Positions 26,801 to 33,044 of a stretch of DNA of 35,962 nt are shown piece by piece; the first letter of the stretch is position 1, and every line of letters begins with the position of its first letter. The translations under genes and the position numbers were made by a program. The notes below the pieces were generated by a model. The model was not told the DNA's origin and did no database searches. It saw only the letters and a program-made list of their open reading frames with translations. The stretch is from a bacterium. GTDB lineage: Bacteria; Spirochaetota; UBA4802; UBA5550. The stretch is taken from assembly GCA_024224995.1 (NCBI GenBank), contig JAAENB010000206.1:1-35962 (forward strand). The letters run 5' to 3'.

Positions 26801-27344
26801 CTTTGAAATATTCGCGGAAAATATAATGGGCATTTGTGATATATTAAATAAAAACAGACCGGTTCATGTTGTTGGCTGGTCTTTGGGGGGATTCATCGCT
26901 CAAATTATGGCGAGTAATTATCCGGAGAAAATTAAATCCCTCACCCTGGTGAATACAACCGCGAAACTGGAAGCGAGCAACTCTATTGAGAGTGTGCATA
27001 AGATTATTGGTCTATTAAAAGAAGATTTTTGTTCTCATAAATCAGAAGCGGAAGAAGATCTGTTTTCTATTATTAAAGCTACGTATAATGTTAATATAAT
27101 TCTTCATTATTTTTCCCTGGTTTTACAGTCCAACCTGCGGGACCTGCTTCCCCGTATTACTGCTCCGGCTTTAATCATTTCAGGAGCTTGCGATAAACTG
27201 ACCACTCCCGAAAATAGTGAGTTTCTTCATGATTCAATACAACATTCCGAATATTATAAACTGGAAGGGGCCGGTCATTATATTCCGCTGCATAATTATC
27301 AATATTTCAATGAAAAGCTTACTGAATTTATCCGTTCTCATTAA
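17688..27344 (+). CDS. trans-AT polyketide synthase 2: KR-ACP, KS-DH-KR-ACP, KS-ACP-thioesterase
   Basis: This 3218-residue protein continues the assembly line begun by PKS1. I start it at ATG 17688, six bases after TGGAGG (17676-17681), overlapping the PKS1 stop by 8 bases; a TTG 24 bases upstream is less likely. Order by residue: docking helix 1-38, KR2 48-525, ACP3 545-622, KS3 658-1072, embedded ACP-like 1114-1204, DH3 1339-1615, KR3 1622-2105, ACP4 2118-2200, KS4 2240-2677, ACP5 2865-2937, alpha/beta-hydrolase thioesterase 2968-3218. No AT is present after any KS. KR2-ACP3 complete the module whose KS2-DH2 lie on PKS1. The thioesterase has a full Ser/Asp/His set, so this protein ends the line and releases the product. 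Confidence 0.95.
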   Translation: MDKSRDVAARRKEILQQVAEHRITPEEGFKQVKELHRQTVPAPPKIEKIYFHNVWKPAAAAAENIDPGELKNVLIFDTDRQIAHQLAKYLEREKNDESGIQVVMPGKKYTNSGSGVFTIDPGNPDDYKLLVDDLEQGSMLPADIVHLWSRKEFIPYENRIREQLTMGLYSVFFLSRALLEQGITKRTRFFYFFSNDTNKFQPLYGAVSGFAKTINRENPRFIARTIEVTKTEKTEFGAVVFTELKSRNTGSVEIQYDGELRYVKRLRETGIYCEIKRVPVIKENGVYIITGGVGGLGLIFAEYIAKQAAVTLVLVGRSELDFKKEVKLTVLESFGAEVVYLKADISRPEDAAYVITETKARFKEIQGIIHCAGVTRDAFVLKKTAGEISDVLAPKVYGTIYLDEAAHGEDLDFFVLFSSLSGVLGNPGQSDYAFANMFMDIYAGYRDSLQQESKRSGKTLSIDWPLWEKGGMLVSEPTQDWMREKLGMIPLAEEDGIQAFEEGLMIDRSQLIIIEGVKEKILDFLYVPETIAQKSSPLKQDKTVLQERTEEFLKEILSEETKIGIHKIKSAEGFEKYGIDSVLIISLINRLEKDFGELSKTLFFEYRNIYELAKYFIENHRTTVMALSGVHTVFVPETHKQDFKQDFKEGDKRDYKEEDIAIIGLSGRYPGAKNVDEFWENLTKGKDSIIEIPAARWEESAPDGMFCKWGGFIDDIDVFDPLFFNISPREAEKMDPQERLFLEIAWETIEDAAYTRAALSNNCVGVFVGVMYSEYQLYGGSSSYASIANRVSYFFNFNGPSLSLDTMCSSSLTAIHLACRSIQSGECDLALAGGVNLSMHPSKYLFLNEGTFLSSDGRCRSFGEGGDGYVPGEGVGAVLLKPLQTAEKDGDHIYGLIKASGINHGGTTNGYTVPNPNEQANLITGVLRRANINPGTISYIEAHGTGTVLGDPIEIRALSKAFFRYTRERNFCSIGSVKSNIGHLESAAGIASLTKVLLQMKNKKLVPSLHSEIPNPNIDFKESPFYVQHSLVPWEQPRDSIGTASETIYPRRAGISAFGAGGANAHILIEEYENKFEDKHIEKAGEKDQSFVIVLSAKNNERLPAYANKILLFLEQLLRQNADILKKIVSDITSAAAECITVPEHEIDYYDDIREYGFDPLTIRLLIDRVNKKYNIDMPASVFSTHPALYSLAQYVYDSFKETIYSYYGFDEESPGHFSITNFAYTLQLGREAFEERLAIAASNVHEIIEGLRLYCSGEELPLNVYTGSSRRGESRGYIENKELHSLIRKWVSGENAAWDVFYKDKTPKKMSLPVYPFAGKRYWVSGVRSPVLTSGKKLHPLLDRNESTVTQEKFLLRLTGDEFFLKDHIIGNEPVVPGVVHIEMALAAAELAAEREISSVRKIVWLQPLAVTGSGCEILICLQPHGDGIDYEIVNRDTKRRIVYSQGTVDYAASAAPGGDTIDIEAIKKRCPAAANGDSVYDLFRQRGLHYGVNFRTIRELHYSDTESLALLQLPEKPVDFSRYKMYPSLFDGVLQSIAGFLSASDIEQGTLFLPFELGAIHIIQDLTESCYAYCVPGEGAGPSSDTKRFDIRVTDETGRLLAEILGFSVREKHRSSRDVIYYREVWKDSFKDPAIVPAGGDEFPGYILLFDTNKNLYQRLAELLPGTGLVLVKPGKEYQALGNNTAVLNPAVESHYHDLFESLINQHSFPAAIIHNWSKESFSINNTNEKKISHHLARGFYSVFYICRELLKYKPPHQLKILHLYYSALNSSEPLSAAVAGFMKTAAMEYQKFFLKSVHIESGINKTTLAEILLTELEQEDRDTVEIRYTANGRQIKIPEEIAVPAGSQAPAVFKEKGVYVITGGTGGLGLIFAEYIAKTVPAVLVLLGRSHPGPEQQKKIRELETAGSEVLFLPGDISQGEITKKIIAEVKSRYGAINGIIHSAGITRDSLLVHKTPEEIESVLGAKVFGTINIDEALKDEPLDFFILFSSVSAVTGNPGQSDYAFGNDFMDNFAEYRAELVRNKERSGKTAAINWPLWEEGGMSVHAETRDVLKKALGIVPLSTGTGCRAFLHAVSLAGNQLIVLEGDGQSIRRKLPGGEKQNKPEAAAVHGVKEIRSLLQEDLVTLVCAILKLEREDVDINEEMSHYGFDSVSLTEFANSVNEKCNLDVTPALFFEYSSIDRLTVYLLEQYTEILQQRYPVYSPGEYSEIPEWEEPTVPEIPSRFFPPEETAENSPVAVIGISGVLPQSDDLEIFRENLEAGKNLVTEIPSDRWDWREFYGNPLYDPNTTNSRWGGFLTAVDAFDASFFGISPREAELMDPQHRIFLEVIWKTIEDAGYCPADLAGTGTGLFAGVAAMDYLELLQTHTSGIEAYTSTGNAHSMLVNRVSYLLDFHGPSEPVNTACSSSLVAIHRAVGVIQSGECEYALAGGVNVILSPAPYISFSKAGMLSSDGACKTFDKDANGYVRGEGAGAVLLKSLARAKQDGDYIYAVIKGSAINHGGYANSLTAPNPNAQAELIIRAYENARIDPATVRYIEAHGTGTVLGDPVEINGLKKAFSVLFKKRASTSIPNASCGIGSVKTNVGHLETAAGIAGILKIILSMKYKKLYAQIHMKEINPYISLEDSPFYIQNETTPWHQVTDAHGVPVPRRAGISSFGFGGVNAHVILEEYPRRERVKKDSGVCRLFVLSARDADALTRYAENLVRFINKMKERVEPEEPPLDLVDLAYTLQLGRSPMEERLSLVASNYDELLAKLDAFLQNNAHGSLFFRGNNRNNEFKQGHIIDGIEGEEFITILINNSNFEKLARLWVNGITIPWELLYPSEKPNRVPLPTYPFAKERYWLPLAPANTETAGSDTLKDLIKIISGKLKIDHKNLSGNSRLDETGITSILFIELLQEINNHFGVDLLLTGIAGITTIKELADYIAAGEDPEEPLLVPAEKTGTGSSFINNYKQAFLNYNTMDIFFIKTASEVPIEFFTCGTGEPVLLLLPIDCNAAAWKNQVNELSNNFKIMIPHYPGYGRSPFNNALSSFEIFAENIMGICDILNKNRPVHVVGWSLGGFIAQIMASNYPEKIKSLTLVNTTAKLEASNSIESVHKIIGLLKEDFCSHKSEAEEDLFSIIKATYNVNIILHYFSLVLQSNLRDLLPRITAPALIISGACDKLTTPENSEFLHDSIQHSEYYKLEGAGHYIPLHNYQYFNEKLTEFIRSH
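17829..19262 (+). other. PKS2 domain: KR2
   Basis: The NADPH site TGGVGGLG begins at T290; S419 and Y432 are present (FSSLSG...QSDYAFAN). It completes the split second module. Confidence 0.92.
19320..19553 (+). other. PKS2 domain: ACP3
   Basis: Carrier domain with S581 in KYGIDSVLIISL. Confidence 0.88.
19659..20903 (+). other. PKS2 domain: KS3
   Basis: Ketosynthase with C808 in DTMCSSSLTAIH, H943 (EAHGTGT) and H983 (SNIGHLE). Its sequence around the active site (DTMCSSS, NEGTFLSSDGRC, INHGGTTNGYTVPNP) differs clearly from KS1, KS2 and KS4, which suggests a different clade and incoming substrate. Confidence 0.95.
21027..21299 (+). other. PKS2: ACP-like domain embedded in the KS3 flanking region, lacking the attachment Ser
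   Basis: Between the LSAKNNERL and FAYTLQLGREAFEERLA parts of the post-KS3 linker lies about 90 extra residues with the carrier-protein pattern. The motif position reads YGFDPLTIRLLIDRVN, with P1160 where Ser would carry phosphopantetheine, followed by DMPASVFSTHPALYSLAQYV. Linkers of the other three KS domains have no such insert. Confidence 0.75.
21702..22532 (+). other. PKS2 domain: DH3
   Basis: Catalytic H1369 (KDHIIGNEPVVPG, with the Gly shifted by one place) and D1533 (YPSLFDGVLQ, Tyr in place of the usual His) are present. YGVNF replaces YGPxF. Probably active but slightly divergent. Confidence 0.85.
22551..24002 (+). other. PKS2 domain: KR3
   Basis: The NADPH site TGGTGGLG begins at T1865; S1994 and Y2007 are present. 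Confidence 0.92.
24039..24287 (+). other. PKS2 domain: ACP4
   Basis: Carrier domain with S2156 in HYGFDSVSLTEFAN, followed by the TPALFFEYSS segment. Confidence 0.9.
24405..25720 (+). other. PKS2 domain: KS4
   Basis: Ketosynthase with C2410 in NTACSSS (Asn in place of Asp two residues before TAC's Ala is the only oddity), H2545 (EAHGTGT) and H2592 (TNVGHLE). The AT-less flanking subdomain ends in RVPLPTYPFAKERYW, then ACP5 with no processing domain between. Confidence 0.95.
26280..26499 (+). other. PKS2 domain: ACP5 with variant motif
   Basis: Carrier-like domain whose motif reads TGITSILFIELL: S2896 is kept but the Asp before it is Thr. It directly precedes the thioesterase. Confidence 0.7.
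26589..27344 (+). other. PKS2 domain: alpha/beta-hydrolase thioesterase
   Basis: Alpha/beta-hydrolase with nucleophile S3065 in VGWSLGG, acid D3169 in SGACDKLTTP and H3197 in GAGHYIPL. It should hydrolyse or cyclise the finished chain from ACP5. It is closer in look to general hydrolases (AYxGYGxS-like HYPGYGRS segment) than to classical macrocyclising type I domains. Confidence 0.9.
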
Positions 27345-27351
27345 GAAAAAC

Positions 27352-27381
27352 TTGACAATTTTTGATTTTTGGATTAACAAT
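27352..27381 (+). promoter_or_regulatory. Candidate promoter for the kinase-like/phosphatase gene
   Basis: Consensus TTGACA (27352-27357) is followed after 18 bases by AACAAT (27376-27381, 4/6 to TATAAT). It lies in the 68-base gap between the PKS2 stop and the next ATG (27413), so that gene probably has its own transcript. Confidence 0.45.
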
Positions 27382-27412
27382 AAGAGATCAAATAATTTAC
27401 CGGGGTCTATTA

Positions 27413-30400
27413 ATGATTAAATTGAAAGGGTATTCCATACGTAATAAATTGTATGAAAGCCCGGAAATCGAGATTTATAAAGGTGAAAGAGAGGAAGATA
27501 AAAAACCGGTTATTATTAAGGCGATCAAAACAGAATTTCCCGCACCGCAGAATATAGAGTTCTTTGAACATGAATACAAAATTACTCAAAAAGCAGCTAC
27601 TCCCGGCATGGTCAAATCCCACGCGTTGGAGCATGTTGGGCATAGTAAAGTTATTATCCTGGATGATTTCGATGGAATATTGCTCAGTGAATATATCGCT
27701 TCCCAAAACCACGGTTTAAGCAATAGTCTTCAAATCGCGGTTGAGATTATAAAGTGTATTGGTGATTTACATAAAAAAAGTATTATTCATAAAGATATCA
27801 GGCCGCAGAATATTATTATAAACCCGGAAACAAACAGGGTTACTATTACGGGTTTTGGGATTGCCGCTGAAGTGAGAAGAGAAACCCAGACCGCGGTTAA
27901 CCCCGAAAAAATAGAAGGGAATCTTGCTTATATTTCTCCTGAGCAGACCGGCAGAATGAACCGTTCTATTGATTTCCGTTCCGATTTTTATTCTTTTGGA
28001 ATTACCCTCTATGAAATGCTTTCGTTTCAACTTCCCTTTGAAACTCAAGATAAAATGGAATTGGTTCACTCTCATATCGCGGTTACCCCTGTTCCTCCCA
28101 TCAAAATAAATCGTGGTATTCCAAAAGCCGTATCGAATATTATAATGAAACTTCTTTCGAAAACAGCGGAAGAGCGCTACCAGGGGGCTTCGGGAATACG
28201 GTTCGATCTGGAAAAATGCTATCAGCAATTAAACACAACAGGAAATATTGAAGATTTTTTGGTTGGACAAAACGATATTTCCGAACAATTCCAGGTTCCT
28301 GAAAAACTATACGGAAGGGATGCTGAAATTGATCATTTACTGCATATTTTTGAGCGGGCTTCATTTGGGAATAAAGAAATTGTTTTTTACTCCGGTGTTT
28401 CCGGTATTGGTAAGTCTACACTTATTAATGAGATGCAAAAAGCGATTGTTGAGAAAAGAGGGTTTTTTATTTCCGGAAAATTCGACCAGTATAAAAAAAA
28501 TATTCCCTATACCGCTGTAATCCAGGCTTTCCAGGGATTGTCCCGGCTGCTGCTTACGGCTAGTGAAGAGGAATTAATCCTGTGGAAAAAAGATATTCTA
28601 AAGGCCGTGGGCAATAACGGCCAGGTGATAATTGACGTTATTCCGGGAATGGAACTTATTCTCGGCGAGCAGCCCCAGGTTCAGATTCTTCCGGCTGCGG
28701 AAGCGCAAAACAGGTTCAATATGGTCTTCCAGGACTTTATTAAAGTCTTTACGAAAAAAGATCACCCCCTGGTTCTTTTTCTTGATGACCTGCAATGGGC
28801 GGATCTCGCGAGTCTACAGTTGCTGGATGTATTGTTAGGTGATGCTGAGTTGAGCTACCTGTTGTTTATTGGCGCGTATCGTGATAATGAAGTATATGAT
28901 ACTCATCCTTTTATATTGGCCCGTGAAAAAATGAAAGAATCCGGGGTCGCATGGGAGTCGGTTTCCCTCGCGCCCATAACGATAAGTGATATAAGCCTCC
29001 TCCTGGCGGACACGCTTCAGTGCAGCGCGTTAAAAACAGAAGAGCTCTCTTTGCTCATACATACAAAAACCGATGGAAATCCTTTTTTTGTAAAAGAACT
29101 GATAAAAAGTTTGTACGATAATGACCTGGTTGAATTTAAAAAAGAATGGGTATGGGATATAACAAAAATTAACCAGGTTGCCATAACAGACAATGTTGTG
29201 GAACTCATGGCTGAAAAAATAAAAAAACTGCGCTGGGATTGTTTAGCGGTAGTAAGAATCGCGGCCTGTATTGGGGTTAAATTTTACCTGGATACGCTCG
29301 CTCTTGTGCGGGGAGCAACAATCGATGAAACATTTGAGTATTTAAAAGAAGCAATTAATGAAGGGATGATCGTTAAAGTAAAAGATAATTTTAATTTTGT
29401 CCATGACAGGGTTCAGGAAGCTGTATATACGCTCATTAGTGAAAAAGAAAAAAAACAACTTCATTATAGAATTGGCAGTATACTACTCCGAAATGCCAAA
29501 AAAAAGAATATTCTTGAAGAACGGATCTTCAGCATCGTAAGCCAGTTAAACCTCGCGAAAGAACTGGTTCGAGAGGAAGAAAAAAAAGAGATAATAGAGT
29601 TAAATTTTCGGGCAGGCCGGAAAGCAAAGGCGGCTACTGCCTTTGATGCTGCCATTGGCTTTTTTAAAGACGCGAAAGAACTCATTCCGGCAAATTCCTG
29701 GGAAACGTTTTACGATGTTACCCTGTTGTTGTTTACGGAATGGTCGGAAGCGGAGTACATGGCTACAAATTTTGAAGAGGCCGAAGAGTTATTTAGTATT
29801 ACCTTAAAAAACGCGAAAAATTTGCTCGATAAAATTGAAGTGTACGGGCTTGAGATTGAGTATTTTTCAATGCAGCAGAAGAATGAAGATGCGGTCAATA
29901 GCAGCCGGGAAGCCCTTAAACAGCTTGGCGTTTCCATTCCAAAAAAAGCAACAAACCTTTCTGTGTTATTCGCCATATTAAACGCGAAAAGAATATTCCG
30001 GAAAAAGGATATGAAAAGTCTTCTTGAATTACCGGAAATGACCGATCCCCGCTACCTGGCTGCTATCAACATTATGTTAAAGGTTCTTCCTTCGGTATAT
30101 ATTACCGACACGCTTCTTATTATTCACTATGGTATAAAGATGGTTGAGTTATCCGTAAAATACGGCAACAGTCCTAAATGCACCTATGCCTATGGGTCAT
30201 ATGGAGCCATTCTTGCTTCAATTATAAATGATTATTCCGGGTATGACTTTGGAAAATTGTCATTGCAGCTTGCGGAAAAATACGGAAACAGACTTATGCT
30301 GGGAAAAGTATATTTTCAATACGCCTGTTTTTTAGGGCACTGGAAGGAACACCTTCGGAATAATATCGAATACTGTAAGAAAAATCGCGATTATTCTTCG

Positions 30401-32635
30401 GAAACAGGGGATTTACAGATTTTAGGGTATTCATATTACCAATTAATAATGGCGAATTTTCTTCTCGGTGAAAATTTGTCCAAAATCAAAGACCAAATTA
30501 TCATTAAGTATTCCTCCGGTCTTGACCGGATTAATCAGCCCGGGATCCTTTTTTATTTTAACGTGTGGAAACAAACAATTTTAAATTTATTGGGAGAATC
30601 GGAGGACCGTTTAACACTCAAAGGTGATTCATATAATGAAGAGACCTCTCTCGGGATTTTCTACGAAACGAATGATTTTCTAAGTATCGCTTTTCTTGTC
30701 TATAATAAACTGGTTCTTTATTATCTCTTTGGCGAGTATACTCGCGCGTTGGAGTTATGCCGGGCGGAAAAAGAACACGCCGAGGCCATGATCGCCATGC
30801 CCGTGTTTTTGTTTTATCATTTTATTACGGCGCTTATTCTTTCTGCCGCATATTGGGAAGCCGACAAAAGTGAAAAAAGAAAAAACCTCAAAGAGTTAAA
30901 ACGGATCAGGAAAAAATTTAAACTCTGGGGTGAAAATAATCAGTATAATTATTATCATAAATTAATTCTCATTTCCGCGGAAATAAACCGTATTGAAGGC
31001 AGGTTTGCTGCTGCGTCGGAATTATACGATGAAGCTATCCGGGGAGCTCATAAAAACGGGTATACCCAGGAAGAGGCTATGGCGAATGAATGCGCCGCGA
31101 AATTTTATCTCGCCAATGGAAATGAACTGAAAGCCGCGGAATATATGACCGAAGCGTATTATTGCTACCGTACCTGGGGAGCCTTAACCAAATTAGAAGA
31201 CCTGGTGGAGAAATTCCCCATGCTGGTTAAAATTAAAAGCAGTGAAAAACCGCTGCGTCCGCTTTTGACCGCGAAAACGGAGACCGGGATATTTTCTGTT
31301 TCCACTACAACAAAATCCGAAGAGCTGGATCTTTCTACGATCCTGAAAGCATCCCAGGCTATTTCCGGTGAGATTGTTCTTACGAACCTGCTGGAAAAAA
31401 TGATTAAACTTGCCATTGAAAATGCCGGGGCTCAAAAAGGGATTTTGATCCTTGAAGACAGGGGGAAACTTCTTATTGAGGCCAGGGGGGATTTGCAGAA
31501 AGGGATTATCACTACCATGGAATCATCCCCCGTGACCGCCAGCAGTGATATTCCCATATCGATTATTAATTATGTTGCCAGGGTTAAGGAAAATGTTTTG
31601 TTAAATGATACGGATGATGACCGGAAGTTTTCCTCGGATCTCTATATCAAAGAATATAAACCAAAATCGGTGTTATGCGTTCCCATTGTAAACCAGGGGA
31701 AACTTTCCGCTATCCTGTACCTGGAAAACAATCTTCTGACAGGTGCCTTTACTCCCGAACGGCTGGAGCTGCTTACCATGCTCTCTTCGCAGGCTGCTAT
31801 TTCTATTGAGAACGCCAGGCTCTACGCGAACCTGGAGAGCACGGTCGAAGAAAGAACCGCTGCCTTAAGAGAAACCCGGGACGAGCTCTGGGGTGAGATG
31901 CAGCTGGCGAAAAAGATCCAGACCGTTCTTGTGCCCCAGAAGCCTGTTATGGAGGGGTATGAGATCGCGGCAAGTATGGAGCCCACTGATGAAGTCGGCG
32001 GCGATTATTATGATGTTATTCATTCCGGAGACAGGAACTGGCTGGTTATTGGTGATGTTTCGGGCCATGGGGTCCCGGCCGGGCTCATTATGATGATGGT
32101 CCAGACCGCGATCCATGTTACTATCAGCCAAAACCCGGAGCTTCCTCCGTCGGAGCTCCTAACGATTATAAATTCTACTATCAGCGCGAATATCCGGAAG
32201 ATAAGCCCCGACCGGTACATGACCATTACTGTTCTGGCTGAATCGCAAAAGGGCGAGTTTATTTTTTCCGGCCTCCACGAAGATATTTTTATTTACCGGG
32301 CTGCCTCCGGCACTGTTGACCTTCTTGAGACCGGCGGTTCCTGGATTGGGCTCATCGATGATATTACGGGTATGCTGCGGAATGACCGGCTTGCCCTGGA
32401 ACCGGGGGACGTAATGCTCCTTTATACCGACGGTATTACCGAAGCCTGGCATACTAATTCTATCCCGGGAAAACGGACCGTTGAAGACCATATGTACGGC
32501 ATAAACCGTTTAAGCGAAGTGTTCCGCGCTCTTGGTGAAAAACCGGTAGAGGATATCAAGCAGGGGATTGTCGATTCCATGAAAGAGTTCCCTCCCCATG
32601 ATGATGTTACAATGGTTGTTGTTAAGAGACTGTAG
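27413..32635 (+). CDS. Giant signalling protein: Ser/Thr kinase-like, AAA ATPase, GAF, SpoIIE/PP2C-type phosphatase
   Basis: This is a 1740-residue cytosolic-looking regulator. Residues 1-280 are a eukaryote-like kinase fold with the ATP-site K36 and HKDIRPQN loop (D128), but GFG at 147-149 where DFG is expected. Residues ~300-620 are an AAA_16/STAND-type ATPase with Walker A GVSGIGKST (K334) and Walker B LFLDDLQWAD (D458/D459). A long helical-repeat region follows (~620-1290), then a GAF domain (~1300-1470), a short coiled coil (ESTVEERTAALRE) and a PPM/SpoIIE phosphatase (~1490-1740) with GGDYYD (D1531), GDVSGHG, LYTDGITEA and HDDVTMVVV. Output is probably serine phosphatase action in a partner-switch pathway. 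I use ATG 27413; an upstream TTG is unlikely. It follows the PKS genes but has its own promoter-like sequence. Confidence 0.88.
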   Translation: MIKLKGYSIRNKLYESPEIEIYKGEREEDKKPVIIKAIKTEFPAPQNIEFFEHEYKITQKAATPGMVKSHALEHVGHSKVIILDDFDGILLSEYIASQNHGLSNSLQIAVEIIKCIGDLHKKSIIHKDIRPQNIIINPETNRVTITGFGIAAEVRRETQTAVNPEKIEGNLAYISPEQTGRMNRSIDFRSDFYSFGITLYEMLSFQLPFETQDKMELVHSHIAVTPVPPIKINRGIPKAVSNIIMKLLSKTAEERYQGASGIRFDLEKCYQQLNTTGNIEDFLVGQNDISEQFQVPEKLYGRDAEIDHLLHIFERASFGNKEIVFYSGVSGIGKSTLINEMQKAIVEKRGFFISGKFDQYKKNIPYTAVIQAFQGLSRLLLTASEEELILWKKDILKAVGNNGQVIIDVIPGMELILGEQPQVQILPAAEAQNRFNMVFQDFIKVFTKKDHPLVLFLDDLQWADLASLQLLDVLLGDAELSYLLFIGAYRDNEVYDTHPFILAREKMKESGVAWESVSLAPITISDISLLLADTLQCSALKTEELSLLIHTKTDGNPFFVKELIKSLYDNDLVEFKKEWVWDITKINQVAITDNVVELMAEKIKKLRWDCLAVVRIAACIGVKFYLDTLALVRGATIDETFEYLKEAINEGMIVKVKDNFNFVHDRVQEAVYTLISEKEKKQLHYRIGSILLRNAKKKNILEERIFSIVSQLNLAKELVREEEKKEIIELNFRAGRKAKAATAFDAAIGFFKDAKELIPANSWETFYDVTLLLFTEWSEAEYMATNFEEAEELFSITLKNAKNLLDKIEVYGLEIEYFSMQQKNEDAVNSSREALKQLGVSIPKKATNLSVLFAILNAKRIFRKKDMKSLLELPEMTDPRYLAAINIMLKVLPSVYITDTLLIIHYGIKMVELSVKYGNSPKCTYAYGSYGAILASIINDYSGYDFGKLSLQLAEKYGNRLMLGKVYFQYACFLGHWKEHLRNNIEYCKKNRDYSSETGDLQILGYSYYQLIMANFLLGENLSKIKDQIIIKYSSGLDRINQPGILFYFNVWKQTILNLLGESEDRLTLKGDSYNEETSLGIFYETNDFLSIAFLVYNKLVLYYLFGEYTRALELCRAEKEHAEAMIAMPVFLFYHFITALILSAAYWEADKSEKRKNLKELKRIRKKFKLWGENNQYNYYHKLILISAEINRIEGRFAAASELYDEAIRGAHKNGYTQEEAMANECAAKFYLANGNELKAAEYMTEAYYCYRTWGALTKLEDLVEKFPMLVKIKSSEKPLRPLLTAKTETGIFSVSTTTKSEELDLSTILKASQAISGEIVLTNLLEKMIKLAIENAGAQKGILILEDRGKLLIEARGDLQKGIITTMESSPVTASSDIPISIINYVARVKENVLLNDTDDDRKFSSDLYIKEYKPKSVLCVPIVNQGKLSAILYLENNLLTGAFTPERLELLTMLSSQAAISIENARLYANLESTVEERTAALRETRDELWGEMQLAKKIQTVLVPQKPVMEGYEIAASMEPTDEVGGDYYDVIHSGDRNWLVIGDVSGHGVPAGLIMMMVQTAIHVTISQNPELPPSELLTIINSTISANIRKISPDRYMTITVLAESQKGEFIFSGLHEDIFIYRAASGTVDLLETGGSWIGLIDDITGMLRNDRLALEPGDVMLLYTDGITEAWHTNSIPGKRTVEDHMYGINRLSEVFRALGEKPVEDIKQGIVDSMKEFPPHDDVTMVVVKRL

Positions 32636-32690
32636 GGGAAGAGATTTTTTAATAATATTTTTTCTTGACATTACCCGGTTGTGTGTTTAT

Positions 32691-32968
32691 GTGAACATTG
32701 AAGAGGATGTATACAGGAAAAATATCCGGATAAATTTATTTTAATCGGGGAAATAATAGAAGAAAAGATTTCGGAATCCAAATACAGAGTATTGGAAGGG
32801 AAGGTTCCGGAGATCAGTGATGACCCGAAAGAAATAAGAAAGGCATACCGAGATTATAAAAGTCAAGGGATGAATGTGCTCTATTCTCTTCCGGGAACTC
32901 CCATGCATATAGGGTATACAGGGGTTTATTGGTACGGATGTTTTAAGTCGCTTCACTTTTACAATTGA
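32691..32968 (+). pseudogene. Frameshifted small gene of unknown function
   Basis: A GTG at 32691 opens VNIEEDVYRK, then the frame is lost at an A5 run (32718-32722). The next frame continues without a stop as YPDKFILIGEIIEEK...VLEGKVPEISDDPKEIRKAYRDYKSQG and ends at TGA 32966-32968. Adding one A in the run would give one ORF of about 92 codons. The composition and heptad-like acidic/basic pattern look like a real small soluble protein, reminiscent of short plasmid- or defence-neighbour hypothetical proteins, but I cannot name a family. It could be a true pseudogene or a homopolymer sequencing error. No clear ribosome site precedes the GTG. Confidence 0.5.
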
Positions 32969-33005
32969 TTTCTTCAAACAAAAAGTCGATTTCTTTATTT
33001 GATTT

Positions 33006-33044
33006 TTAATCCCCTATGTTAAAGACAAATCCTGCGATATTGCC
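33006..33044 (-). pseudogene. Remnant of a second GDPD-gene tail
   Basis: On the - strand this encodes GNIAGFVFNIGD and a stop, matching GTAAGFVFDIGD and stop at the C-terminus of the phosphodiesterase gene at 34781 in 9 of 12 residues; about 24 of 30 bases match as well. An in-frame stop lies just before it, and a neighbouring frame holds FFKNSFLMSKFE, which may continue the similarity. It is too short and broken to be functional. Confidence 0.5.

Noticed and set aside
27362..27412. TTG-initiated N-terminal extension of the kinase-like protein
   Set aside because: It overlaps the likely promoter and lacks a ribosome site. ATG 27413 begins exactly at the conserved kinase N-terminus.
32665..32693. 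TTGACA with TATGTG after 17 bases as a promoter for the small frameshifted gene
   Set aside because: The -10 match is poor and would overlap the proposed GTG start, leaving no leader.
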